A stretch of 64,000 bases of DNA from positions 50,367,262-50,431,261 of the forward strand of contig NC_012871.2 of the NCBI RefSeq assembly GCF_000003195.3, written 5' to 3'. The DNA comes from Sorghum bicolor. Its lineage: Eukaryota; Streptophyta; Magnoliopsida; Poales; Poaceae. This document shows, piece by piece, positions 48,771 to 59,677 of the stretch. Below the pieces are notes generated by a model. It did no database searches. It was not told where the DNA came from and saw only the letters and a program-made list of their open reading frames with translations. A program made the translations under genes and the position numbers. Position 1 is the stretch's first letter. Each line of letters opens with the position of its first letter.

Positions 48771-48778
48771 TATATATA
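48771..48778 (-). promoter_or_regulatory. TATA box of the CACTA gene
   Basis: TATATATA read on minus, followed by CCGCAATTGCCC and the GC-rich leader. It lies directly inside the right subterminal array, the usual promoter position in CACTA elements. Confidence 0.6.
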
Positions 48779-48784
48779 GGGGCG

Positions 48785-49005
48785 GACCCTTTAGCACCGG
48801 TCCGTGGCTGACACCGGTGCTAAAGGGTCTTTAGAACCGGCTGGTAACACGAGCCAGTGCTAAAAGGTGACCCTTTAGCACCGGCTCGTGTTACCAGCCG
48901 GTGCTAAAGGGAGCCTTTAACACCGGTGCCAGCTACGGACCGGTCCTGAAATTTTTCAGGACCCTTTAGCACCGGTTCCCACTATAGGCCGGTGCTAAAG
49001 GACCT
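48785..49005. repeat. CACTA right subterminal repeats
   Basis: Six or more variants of CCCTTTAGCACCGG in both orientations form hairpin pairs, for example ACCCTTTAGCACCGGCTCGT with its complement. Confidence 0.85.
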
Positions 49006-49010
49006 ATTTT

Positions 49011-49398
49011 TTAGTTTACGGTTTTTAAAGTGTTTATATATACACTTTATATTATACATTGTATAGTAAATTAAATATTTTGCATAATATTTTTTAAAGA
49101 GTGACATGTATTGTAATTTTTTTAATGTACACATGAAAATTTTTAACCTTAAATATCTTACAGTATTTTTTTAATTTGCAAAAATTTTGTAAGGAATGTT
49201 TAGTATTTTGTTAATACAAAAATATATTATTCTAATAAATTTACAAAAACTATATCCAATCAACTGGAAATCTATTTTCACATCATATTGACGTTAAACT
49301 TTTTATTTTTGTTATTTATTGCTCAAGAATGCTAGTAGGGTACAGTTTTCATCAAATAAAAAATCTATTTATCATATAAAAATGTATATCTTGATGAA
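49011..49398. other. AT-rich flank, possible end of CACTA
   Basis: No gene or repeat terminus was identified. It ends with ATGAA, the target duplication of element 2, and continues after that element at 57703. Confidence 0.4.
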
Positions 49399-51052
49399 TG
49401 TTGACGGTCCTTAAGTATCAAATTTAATTATCAAATAAATAAAGAAAAGGATCCAAATGAAATCAAGATCTAGACTTAGGGTTTTATCTGACAGAATTCC
49501 ACGAGTTTTGGTGTTTGTCTATTTCTGCAGGGAGTTATCAGGAAATATGGAAGAAAGGCGCACATGTCAGGATTACGTAAAGATATTAACGTGCTGCGCA
49601 ATTATCTTATATCTAGAAGACTCCAGAAGCCACGAGACCGAAGCGGAGGCGAAACAGGGCCAGACCCTGGGCGCCCGCCCAGTTGGTCAGGGCGCCCGCC
49701 CACCTCTGGAGTCCAATCAGGACTCTGCTTTGCGGGAGATCTCCACCGACCTAAAGGATGAATCTAAACCATACAATCTATGTCGGTTTGATCCAAGGGC
49801 CCATATTCACTTGAAGGGACTATAAAACCAGACCCCCTGGCCCCTGGAGGAGAGAGCCTCTCAAACCCTAATTCATTGTTCCATCAAGGGAGAAGAAGCC
49901 TCTGATCAAGATTAGAGCCACCACATCAATTAGATATCTAGATTAGCATAGCTACATAGGATTAGAACTAGAAGGAGTCAATCTTCGATTGGTTTCCGGA
50001 TCTGTCAGGAGGATTCTTGGTAATTCTCTAATTGTGCTTCTAATTGCTTTCTAATTATCTTTGTTCTTCAATATTATGAATATGACTTTGTTCTACTTCA
50101 ATATATTGCTTATGACTTTGCTCTACTTGCTTATATTCAAGATTATATTGTTATTAGTTTATCATAGTTATGTACTTGGCTTAGTTAGATACGATCTATA
50201 TACATGCTTAGGATCGTATAGCGTTTATCCATCGGATCCATGGGTAAATGATAGATATTGTGTAGGCGTGATGCTTATACCGTATTTATCTGCGATTGTA
50301 CCCAATATGCCAGATCGTGGGGTAGTTCGTGATAGTGACAGCTTCATTGATTCTTATATAGTCCCCCTCTCGTGTATTGGGCTGGCAGAGCAACATTATT
50401 ACAGGGGAGTGATTGCTATGTTTCTCATATTCCTTGCTAATATCACTATGCATGGGCGTAGTCTTGTCTCGCAATGATTGCTAAGTATGCTTGCACTAAC
50501 TATGATATGCTAGACTATATAGTTAAGAATAACTTAGGGAATATTCTTGTAGTTTGTTCTAATACCATGCTAATGACTTTCTAGAGTATCTAATTGAGGT
50601 GCTTATCATATTTATTATGTCGCTAGATCAGATTAGTTATCCTTGTCACTATTATCATTTCATATATCTTTTATGTGACACTTATCCCTGTATGAAGAGT
50701 TAGATATAATGTTCTCAATTATACATGCAATGATAGATGCTCAATCTCATATTCTATTCTGTAATCAATATTGATGATTGATTAATCCCTTCCCAGTGGT
50801 AAAAATATAAATAACGATACCTGGAATACTTCCCGGTTAAAATGCTGCATCGGTATTAATCTGTGCGCTTGCAGATCCCATTCATTATTTATTTAGAAGA
50901 GCAATTGCATATTTCAATACCGCGTCTCTTATATCATGCTGGGGATGACAACTTGGCTTAAGTGGTGTAAGGGATAGGTTTGGCATTTTTGGCACCGTTG
51001 CTAGATTTAGAACTTAGTCTACTTTTAGTAATGATGTTAAGAATACCCAACA
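49399..51052 (+). repeat. 5' LTR of element 2 (1,654 bp)
   Basis: TGTTGACGG...ACCCAACA. TATAAAA lies at 49821-49827, with GGGCGCCCGCCC twice just upstream. An open frame of 138 codons (50061-50477) lies inside. Confidence 0.95.
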
Positions 51053-51060
51053 AGCATTTT

Positions 51061-51078
51061 TGGCGCCGTTGCCGGGGA
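51061..51078 (+). promoter_or_regulatory. Primer-binding site, tRNA-Asp
   Basis: TGGCGCCGTTGCCGGGGA fits the complement of a plant tRNA-Asp 3' end at all 18 positions known to me. It starts 8 bp after the LTR. Confidence 0.85.
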
Positions 51079-51211
51079 AGGTTGATTACCAATCAGGAAT
51101 GGAATAAAAGATTTAGAGTAATCATTCGCATCACTAATATGATTGAGCTTATCTATTCTCTCATACAGTTTTACCCCGATATTTTTCTATTTTATCTTAT
51201 GTAGGGAATGT

Positions 51212-53854
51212 ATGAATAGAAGACATCTTTCAGGGTATTTTGTTGACAATCCCGAAGCATTATTCAAGAAGACGAGAGCCAAGCTAAAGAAATCATCAAC
51301 ACTTCAGCAAGAGGCTTCATCCAATCAAGAAGATCACCGGAACTTGTCTTCAGAGTTCGAAGCCATGGCGAACAAATCAATCCGCGAGTTCTCAGCTCCC
51401 ACTACGGACAACATCCGCACTGGACCTGCTGCAGAGATCGATGGCAACTTTGAGCTCAAGCCTGGACTTATCAACATGGTGCAATCCAACCAGTTCTGTG
51501 GGAAGGCACATGAAGATGCTAGTGCTCATTTACAACACTTCCTGGAGATTTGCAACACATTCACCATAGCAGGAGTTTCCAAAGACGCTATACTACTTCA
51601 CCTCTTTCCTTTCTCACTGTTAGGAAGAGCGAAGCAGTGGTTCTACGCTACAAAGGAGAAGAATACTACGTGGGCACTCTGCTCAACAAACTTCCTGGCT
51701 AAGTTCTTTCCCATGGGCAAGACCAATGCTATCCGTGGGAAGATTACAAGTTTTCAGCAACAAAATGATGAATCTGTTCCAGAAGCATGGGAACGCTTTC
51801 AAGACTACATCCTAGAATGTCCCCATCATGGAATGGAGAGTTGGCTATTGATGCAGACATTCTATCTTGGGCTCAGCAACAGTGCCCGAGAGACCATGGA
51901 TGCTGCAGCTGGAGGAGCATTCTTATCACTTACTATATCACAAGCCACAGCTCTTGTGGAGAAGATAGCGTCCAATCAAAGCTGGAATAAAGAGAGGACC
52001 CAGACACGCAAGAGAGGTGGAGGTATGCATCAGCTGAAAGAGGTAGACATGCTGTCTGCAAAGCTAGACCTGCTCATGAAGAAGCTCGACGATAGAGCTG
52101 GAGACAAGAAAGAAGTTATGCACATCTACGACTCTCACATGACTTGTGAGTAGTGTGGAGACACTGGACACTCAGGCAACCACTGCCCTGAGATACTTGA
52201 GGATGTGAACTACATCAACAACAACAACAACAACTACAACCGTCCTCAACAAAATCAAGGTTGGAATCAACAGAGGCCTAACTACTCAGGTAATTATCAA
52301 GGTAACAATTCTTACAACAACAATAATAATTTTCCACCTTTGAGAGAGTTAGTGTCTAATCAAGGAAAGCTAATGGATAATCTATCTAAGAAATTGGCAT
52401 CTAATGATAAAATGCTAGAAAATATAAATAATAGAATGGATAATTTCTCTACTGCCATCAAGAATCAAATTAGCTTTAATAAAATGATTGAATCTCAGTT
52501 AAATCAAATAGCTGCTGCTGTTCCTACTACTAACCCCGGTATACCATCACAACCGGAAGGATTAGAATCTGCAAATCTTGTAGACGTGTTTGATGCAGGT
52601 AATTGGAGTAACCCCGTCACTGAATTTTCTACCGACCGTCTGCCGGTCAAGAGAGGCGATCCAGGACGCCCCGTCATCCCGATCTCCATCGGCATGGTGG
52701 ACTTTCCAGAAGCACTCTGTGACTTTGGCTCCAGTGTCAACATTATACCCAGGGTACTCTATGAGAAATTCTTCACATATCCTTTATTAGAGACAACCAT
52801 GTGTTTGCAGTTTGCAGATCAGACGATAACTTTTCCAAAAGGAATAGTGAGGAACCTTTGCGTCCGAGTTGGTACCTTGTATGCCCCAGCAGACTTCGTA
52901 GTGGTAGAGACCGGAAATGATGAGAGAGCACCTATCATCTTAGGGAGGCCATTTTTGAACACCACGGGAGCTATCATCTACGCCAGTGCTGCCAAGATCA
53001 GTTTCTACGTCAAAGGGAAGAAGGAAACATTTTTCTTCAAGAACAAGACTACACAAATTCAAGATCAATCCAGACGTAAATCAAGGAAGAGGACCAACAG
53101 GAGAAACAGGAACAAGCAAGTGTGGACCGAGTCAGCTAAGATGGTCACTGTAGTCCATGGAGGCCAAGATCACCAACTGAAGTCACCGTTTTTGACCAAG
53201 AAGGACGACCCAGGAATGCCAAGTATTTACTGCTCCATAAATGGATACAACTTCTACAAGACGATTTGCGACACCGGATCAGGCGTCAACATAATGGCCG
53301 CAGTCACCTATCGGCTCTTGTTCGGAACCATGCCACTAAGACCAACATACATTCAACTCCAGATGGCAGATCAGGCATTTCGAGAAGTTAAAGGAATAGT
53401 ATCTGATGTCCCAGTCAAAATAGACGATCACTTTGTCTACACAGACTTTCAAGTTGTTGACATGGGAGAAGATGAATATGATCCACCCATCATCCTTGGA
53501 AGACCGTTCCTCAGCACCGTTAAAGCAATTATCTACATTGGAACCGGAGAAGTCCAAATGCACTTCCCCTCAGAGAAGGTACGCCGTTATTTTACTAACC
53601 CTAACTATATCGTTGAAGAATCTAAGCAGGTCAGAAAGAGACGCAACCGCAACCAGAGGAGGCAGATCATCAAGGACGGATGGGCAGACTATGAAGGAGA
53701 AGTTGTAAGGTCAGAAGACGTAGAGTTTAAACAGAATTATCCAAAGGAGATTGAAGCACCGAGTCAAGTGTGGAAAATGAAGATAACTATACAAGAAGAG
53801 GAGGCGCTGCCGGAAGTACCGACTACGCCACCCAACGAACCTCAGGACGATTGA
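51212..53854 (+). pseudogene. Gag-Pro-Pro polyprotein, one in-frame stop
   Basis: The frame is 880 codons from ATG 51212 with a single TAG (52151-52153, codon 314). The stop falls inside the zinc knuckle; the inverted copy reads CEECGDTGHSGNHC, so GAG became TAG. The Gag core includes FLEICNTFTIAGVSKDAILL and AWERFQDYILECPHHGM. Two retropepsin-like domains follow. The first (about 490-600) has CDFGSSVN and IILGRPFLNT. The second (about 670-790) has CDTGSGVN and IILGRPFLST. Only the second keeps a canonical D-T-G triplet. An Asn-rich linker (residues 330-375) separates Gag and protease. Retropepsins mature Gag; why two are encoded is unknown. The ATG at 51143 is in frame too but its extra hydrophobic segment looks non-coding. 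Confidence 0.88.
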
Positions 53855-56043
53855 GAAAATGGAGAGTCCCGTTCGGAGGACTTAAAAACACCGAACGCCT
53901 TGCCAAGAGGTAAACTTGGTAGTTATCCTTTCCCTTTCAATTATTTTAAATAGTTTACTTAGTTAATCATATTCATACTATCTTAAAAATAAAAGAAAAT
54001 AAAAATGTGAAAAACAGTAAGCCCCATGTGAGTAGACGAGTGGCATAAAAACCATAAGTACATTCACTGTGGTGGCATAAAAATAAAATAAATATTTTTC
54101 TGCTTTATAAAATAAAAATATAAAAACAGGGAGTAATAATTATTAAGGAGTCTCAAGATGATGAAGGCTATATATTTATGCTAACACTTAATCAGTTCCA
54201 CAAGCTTTGTTGTTTATTTGAGCTCCACAGAATTTAAGAATCAAGAAGACTAGCAGACGGAGGACATTCTAATCGCTGTCAGAATGCTGCTGACTTTCAA
54301 CTACACCTCTACCACCTGCTAGCTACATCAAGAGAAATTACGTCAAAATTCAGCTTGGGGGAGAGCACCCCCATTTATCTCGATAAGTATTTCTATCTAT
54401 CTTTATACTTATATTATTTTAGAATATTAAAATACACATAAACTATGGGAAAACCAAATAAAGATTTTAAGCTTATATATATATATCTTTTGCTTAGTGT
54501 GTTTAATAAATAAATAAAGTGGCTATGCTAATCTGTATCTAAATAAAACTTAAGCATGAATATGATGAAAAGTTGCTCTGCCTAATTTGCACATTTTAAA
54601 TTCTCTCTTAAATTTAGATATAACTGTTATAATTTAAAGCTTGCTCTAGACCTAAACTTGTGGGATGAAAACTTGATCTGAAGTATAAGTTGTTAACGGA
54701 TACGATATAGGAAGGTTGAGCTGCTGTTTATCTGTTCCTAGAGATGCTAGAATTCTGGAGAATTTTATCTTTGAAAATCTTTAAAAAGTTGCATGATGAG
54801 TTCCTGTATGATGAGAGCTTAAAATTCCTACCACAGCCATATATACATGCTTGCTAGACTTTGAGGCACACATTTATTATTTACTGCTTATGAGCATTGA
54901 GTATGGTCAAGCTGTGTAGACCCTTAGGAGCTTGTCATGTGGTTAAATCAAGATTTCACTTGCACGTTCACTCATATATGCTACTTCTACTCCGGAAGTA
55001 CCATCCACATACATCCACTCATTCCATCTCCAGAACCACCTAAAAATATTCTACTCCTAATCCGGGAGAGAATAACCAAAAATATTTTCTGTTTTCCCCT
55101 TGTGAAGTAAATGCTCTAGTTATCTTGTTACTACCACTTGCTATATTATCTCAAGAGATGAGTGCTCTAAAAAAAAAGAAGAGAGAAAATAATACGAGGA
55201 AATAAAAAGGAGCAAGTGCTCGGAACCTCGAAAGAAAAGAAAAAGTGAGACGAGAGGTAAAAATGGACAAGTGTCCGACAGTAGAATTAGGGGTGCAAGA
55301 TACCCACCTGAGAGAAAAGAAAAAGAAGAGCATCTCATTCTCCTCATAAAGTTTCAAAAGCAAGGAAGGTATGTATCCCCTCAAAGAGCAAAAGTAGAAT
55401 TAGACTTCGACCACCATTGTTTTCACCATTGTTATCACCATCATCACCATACACCATTCATTCGCCACACATGCACATCTTGATTAAACTTATTAACTTG
55501 TTACTTTGGATCCATGGTTTGACTATGCAATAAATGTCTTGTAAGTATGTATACTTTATCTCCCACCTATGAGCTCCAGATATTAAAGCCTTATTAGAAT
55601 AGAGTGAGAGAGAAGACAATGTCATTATGCTTTATACCACAAATACCACATATCTTGAGAGAAGGCATATACCATCAATGCCTTGGTAAGGATCCAAAAA
55701 TACCACAAAAGAGAGACCTGAGAGAATCATACAAGGAATCTCTGAGTTTTATTTGAAAATCTGCAAAAATCCCAGAGCTATAGCTGATCAAGAATAAGAG
55801 ACATGGCACTTGGCTAGACTGTTCTATCTTTTAACCACTCAAGACAGAAGTGACAGTTACAAGTCCCATGGTGTAGGTAAAGTAAGTAAGTTTTAAGTCT
55901 TGACAGTTTACTCTAACTCAGAGATGAGATCTTATTTAAGAGAATGTGTACCATCAAATTTTTAAAGATATTGCAGCAACTTCTGATCCATAGCTGAGTC
56001 TATCCTTGCTCAGGGACGAGCAAGAGGTAAGCTTGGGGGAGTT
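53855..56043 (+). other. 3' non-coding part of element 2
   Basis: No pol domain is visible in any frame. It holds an internal purine tract (CAGCTTGGGGGAGAGCACCC, about 54351), an A/G-rich stretch (55165-55330), a CAC/CAT-rich short repeat (55410-55455), and the terminal purine tract. Confidence 0.75.
56030..56043 (+). promoter_or_regulatory. Polypurine tract of element 2
   Basis: AGCTTGGGGGAGTT directly precedes the 3' LTR and would prime plus-strand DNA synthesis. Confidence 0.8.
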
Positions 56044-57697
56044 TGTTGACGGTCCTTAATTATCAAATTTAATTATCAAATAAATAAAGAAAATGATCCA
56101 AATGAAATCAAGATCTAGACTTAGGGTTTTATCTGACAGAATTCCACGAGTTTTGGTGTTTGTCTATTTCTGCAGGGAGTTATCAGGAAATATGGAAGAA
56201 AGGCCCACATGTCAGGATTACGTAAAGATATTAACGTGCTGCGCAATTATCTTACATCTAGAAGACTCCAGAAGCCACGAGACCGAAGCGGAGGCGAAAC
56301 GGGGCCAGACCCTGGGCGCCCGCCCAGTTGGTCAGGGCGCCCGCCCACCTCTGGAGTCCAATCAGGACTCTGCTTTGCGGGAGATCTCCACCGACCTAAA
56401 GGATGAATCTAAACCATACAATCTATGTCGTTTTGATCCAAGGGCCCATATTCACTTGAAGGGACTATAAAACCAGACCCCCTGGCCCCTGGAGGAGAGA
56501 GCCTCTCAAACCCTAATTCATTGTTCCATCAAGGGAGAAGAAGCCTCTGATCAAGATTAGAGCCACCACATCAATTAGATATCTAGATTAGCATAGCTAC
56601 ATAGGATTAGAACTAGAAGGAGTCAATCTTCGATTGGTTTCTGGATCTGTCAGGAGGATTCTTGGTAATTCTCTAATTGTGCTTCTAATTGCTTTCTAAT
56701 TATCTTTGTTCTTCAATATTATGAATATGACTTTGTTATACTTCAATATATTGCTTATGACTTTGCTCTACTTGCTTATATTCAAGATTATATTGTTCTT
56801 AGTTTATCATAGTTATGTACTTGGCTTAGTTAGATACGATCTATATACATGCTTAGGATCGTATAGCGTTTATCCATCGGATCCATGGGTAAACGATAGA
56901 TATTGTGTAGGCGTGGTGCTTATACCGTATTTATCTGCGATTGTACCCAATATGCCAGATCGTGGGGTAGTTCGTGATAGTGACAGCTTCATTGATTCTT
57001 ATATATTCCCCCTCTCGTGTATTGGGCTGGCAGAGCAACATTATTACAGGGGAGTGATTGCTATGTTTCTCATATTCCTTGCTAATATCACTATGCATGG
57101 GCGTAGTCTTGTCTCGCAATGATTGCTAAGTATGCTTGCACTAACTATGATATGCTAGACTATATAGTTAAGAATAACTTAGGGAATATTCTTGTAGTTC
57201 GTTCTAATACCATGCTAATGACTTTCTAGAGTATCTAATTGAGGTGCTTATCATATTTATTATGTGGCTAGATCAGATTAGTTATCCTTGTCACTATTAT
57301 CATTTCATATATCTTTTATGTGACACTTATCCCTGTATGAAGAGTTAGATATAATGTTCTCAATTATACATGCAATGATAGATGCTCAATCTCATATTCT
57401 ATTCTGTAATCAATATTGATGATTGATTAATCCCTTCCCAGTGGTAAAAATATAAATAACGATACCTGGAATACTTCCCGGTTAAAATGCTGCATCGGTA
57501 TTAATCTGTGCGCTTGCAGATCCCATTCATTATTTATTTAGAAGAGCAATTGCATATTTCAATACCGCATCTCTTATATCATGCTGGGGATGACAACTTG
57601 GCTTAAGTGGTGTAAGGGATAGGTTTGGCATTTTTGGCACCGTTGCTAGATTTAGAACTTAGTCTACTTTTAGTAATGATGTTAAGAATACCCAACA
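56044..57697 (+). repeat. 3' LTR of element 2 (1,654 bp)
   Basis: Same length as the 5' LTR, with no indels noticed. TATAAAA at 56466-56472. It has the same 138-codon frame at 56706-57122. Confidence 0.95.
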
Positions 57698-57702
57698 ATG
57701 AA

Positions 57703-58030
57703 CACACCCTTTGACCGAACCCTAGATGGTCCCAAATGGAAAACTCATGAATACAAAGTTTGTTACACTTATCAAGTTCTACATTTGGTCTAATGTCAAC
57801 TTTTCATTTGGAAAAGTTTGAACCACTGAATTTTGAATTTTGAGAGAATTCTGTAGGACTCTGGCAGTCTAGGATGGCCTAGAGGGGGGTGAATAGGCTG
57901 TCAACTCAAAAACTTCACTTGCTATCAGATTCACAGGACAAGGCGGCACTACCGGCCTCTTAACAGAAAGCTAAAGAAGTAAATAAATCTTAGATCAGAT
58001 AAATTCCCCATCTCCCTGCAAGTTAGTAAG
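57703..58030. other. Flank between elements 2 and 3, LTR-like fragment
   Basis: GGCCTAGAGGGGGGTGAATA (about 57876) resembles the start of a class of grass Ty1/copia LTRs. The stretch is interrupted by element 3 at 58031 (preceding 5 bp GTAAG). No gene is present. Confidence 0.4.
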
Positions 58031-59677
58031 TGTTGGGTATTCTTAACATCATTACCTAGACTTAGTTTTCTAATTCTGATAATGGTGTCAAAAATGCCAA
58101 ACCTATCCCTTATGCCACTTAAGTCAAGTTGTCATCCCCAGCATGACATAAGAGACGCGGTATTGAAATATGCAATTGCCCATCTAAATAAATAACAAAT
58201 GGGATCTGCAAGCGCACAGATTAATAACGATGTAGCATTTTAACCGGAAAGTATTCCACGTATCGTTATTTATATTTTTACCACTGGGAAGGGATTAGTA
58301 ACCATCAATGTTGATTATAGAATGGAATATCAGATTGAGTATCTGTCATTGCATGTATAATTGAGAACATTTATCTAATTCTTTCATACAGGGATAAGTG
58401 TCACATAAAAGATATATATAATAATGAATAGTGACAAAGATAATTAATATGATCAGCATAACTTAACCACATATAAATATGATAAGCACCTCAATTAGAT
58501 ATTCTAGCAAGTCATTAGCATGGAATTAGACTGAACTACAAGAATATTTCCTAAGTTATTCTTAACTATACAGTCTAGAATATCATAGTTAGTGCAATTA
58601 TACTTAGCAGTCATTGTGAGACAAGATTACGCCCATGCATAGTGATATTATCAAGGAATATGAGAAACATAGCAATCACTCCCCTGTAATAATGTTGCTC
58701 TGCCAGCCCTATACACGAGACGGGGACTATATAAGAATCAATGAAGCTGTCACTATCACGAACAACCCCGCGATCTCGCATATAGGGTACAATCGCAGAT
58801 AGTTACGGTATAAGCACCACGCCTACACAATATCTATCATTTACCCATGGATCCGATGGATAAACGCTATACGATCCTAAACATATATAATTCCAATCTA
58901 ACTAAGTCAAGTATATAACTATGATAAACTAAGAATAATATAATTGCGAATATAAACAAGTAGAGCAAAGTCATAAGCAATATATTGAAGTAGACCAAAG
59001 TCATATTCATAATATTGAAGAACAAAGATGAACAATCTGAAGAACAATTAGAGAATTACCAAGAATCCTCTTGACAGATCCGGAAACCAATCAAAGATTG
59101 ACTCCTCTAGTTCTAATCCTATGTAGCTATGCTAATCTAGATGTCTAATTGATGTGGTGGCTCTAGGCTTGATCAGAGGCTTCTTCTCCCTTGATGAATA
59201 ATGAATTAGGGTTGAGAGCTCTGTTCCTCTAGGGGCCAGGGGGTCTGATTTTATAGTCCCTCCAAGTGAATATGGACCGTTGGATCAAACCGATATTGAT
59301 TGAACGGTTATCCTTGATCCTTTAGGTCGGTGGAGCGTAATCCCGAAAGAGAGTTCTGATTGGACTCTAGAGGGGGGCGGGCGCCCTGGTCCCAAAGGCG
59401 GGCGCCCTGGGCCAGGCCCCGTTCTGCCTCCGCTTCGTTCCTGTGGCTTCTGGAGTCTTCTACATGTAAGATAATTGCGCGGCTCGTTAATATCTCTATG
59501 TAATCCCGACATGTGGGTCTTTCTTCCGTATTTCCTGATAACCCCTGTAGAAATAGACAAATACCAAAACTCGTGGAATTCTGTCAGATAAAACCCTAAG
59601 TCTAGATGTTGATTGCATTTAGATCCTTTTTCTTTGTTTATTTGATAATTAAATTTGATACTTAAGGACCGTCAACA
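58031..59677 (-). repeat. 3' LTR of element 3 (1,647 bp)
   Basis: The complement runs TGTTGACGGTCC to GAATACCCAACA. Minus TATAAAA at 59249-59255. The 138-codon frame present in element 2 is broken here. Confidence 0.9.

Larger units (their letters stand above)
49399..57697 (+). mobile_element. LTR retrotransposon 2, complete and young
   Basis: It is 8,299 bp with two LTRs of exactly 1,654 bp (49399-51052 and 56044-57697), ATGAA on both sides (49394-49398 and 57698-57702), a perfect tRNA-Asp-type primer site and a purine tract. It encodes Gag and two retropepsin-like domains only. The 2.2 kb after the coding region has no pol domain. By eye the LTRs differ at roughly 15 sites. Confidence 0.95.

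Noticed and set aside
48975..48990. CACTATAGG as the right tip of the CACTA element
   Set aside because: It is in the orientation of a left tip and sits inside the subterminal array, so it is probably part of a repeat unit.
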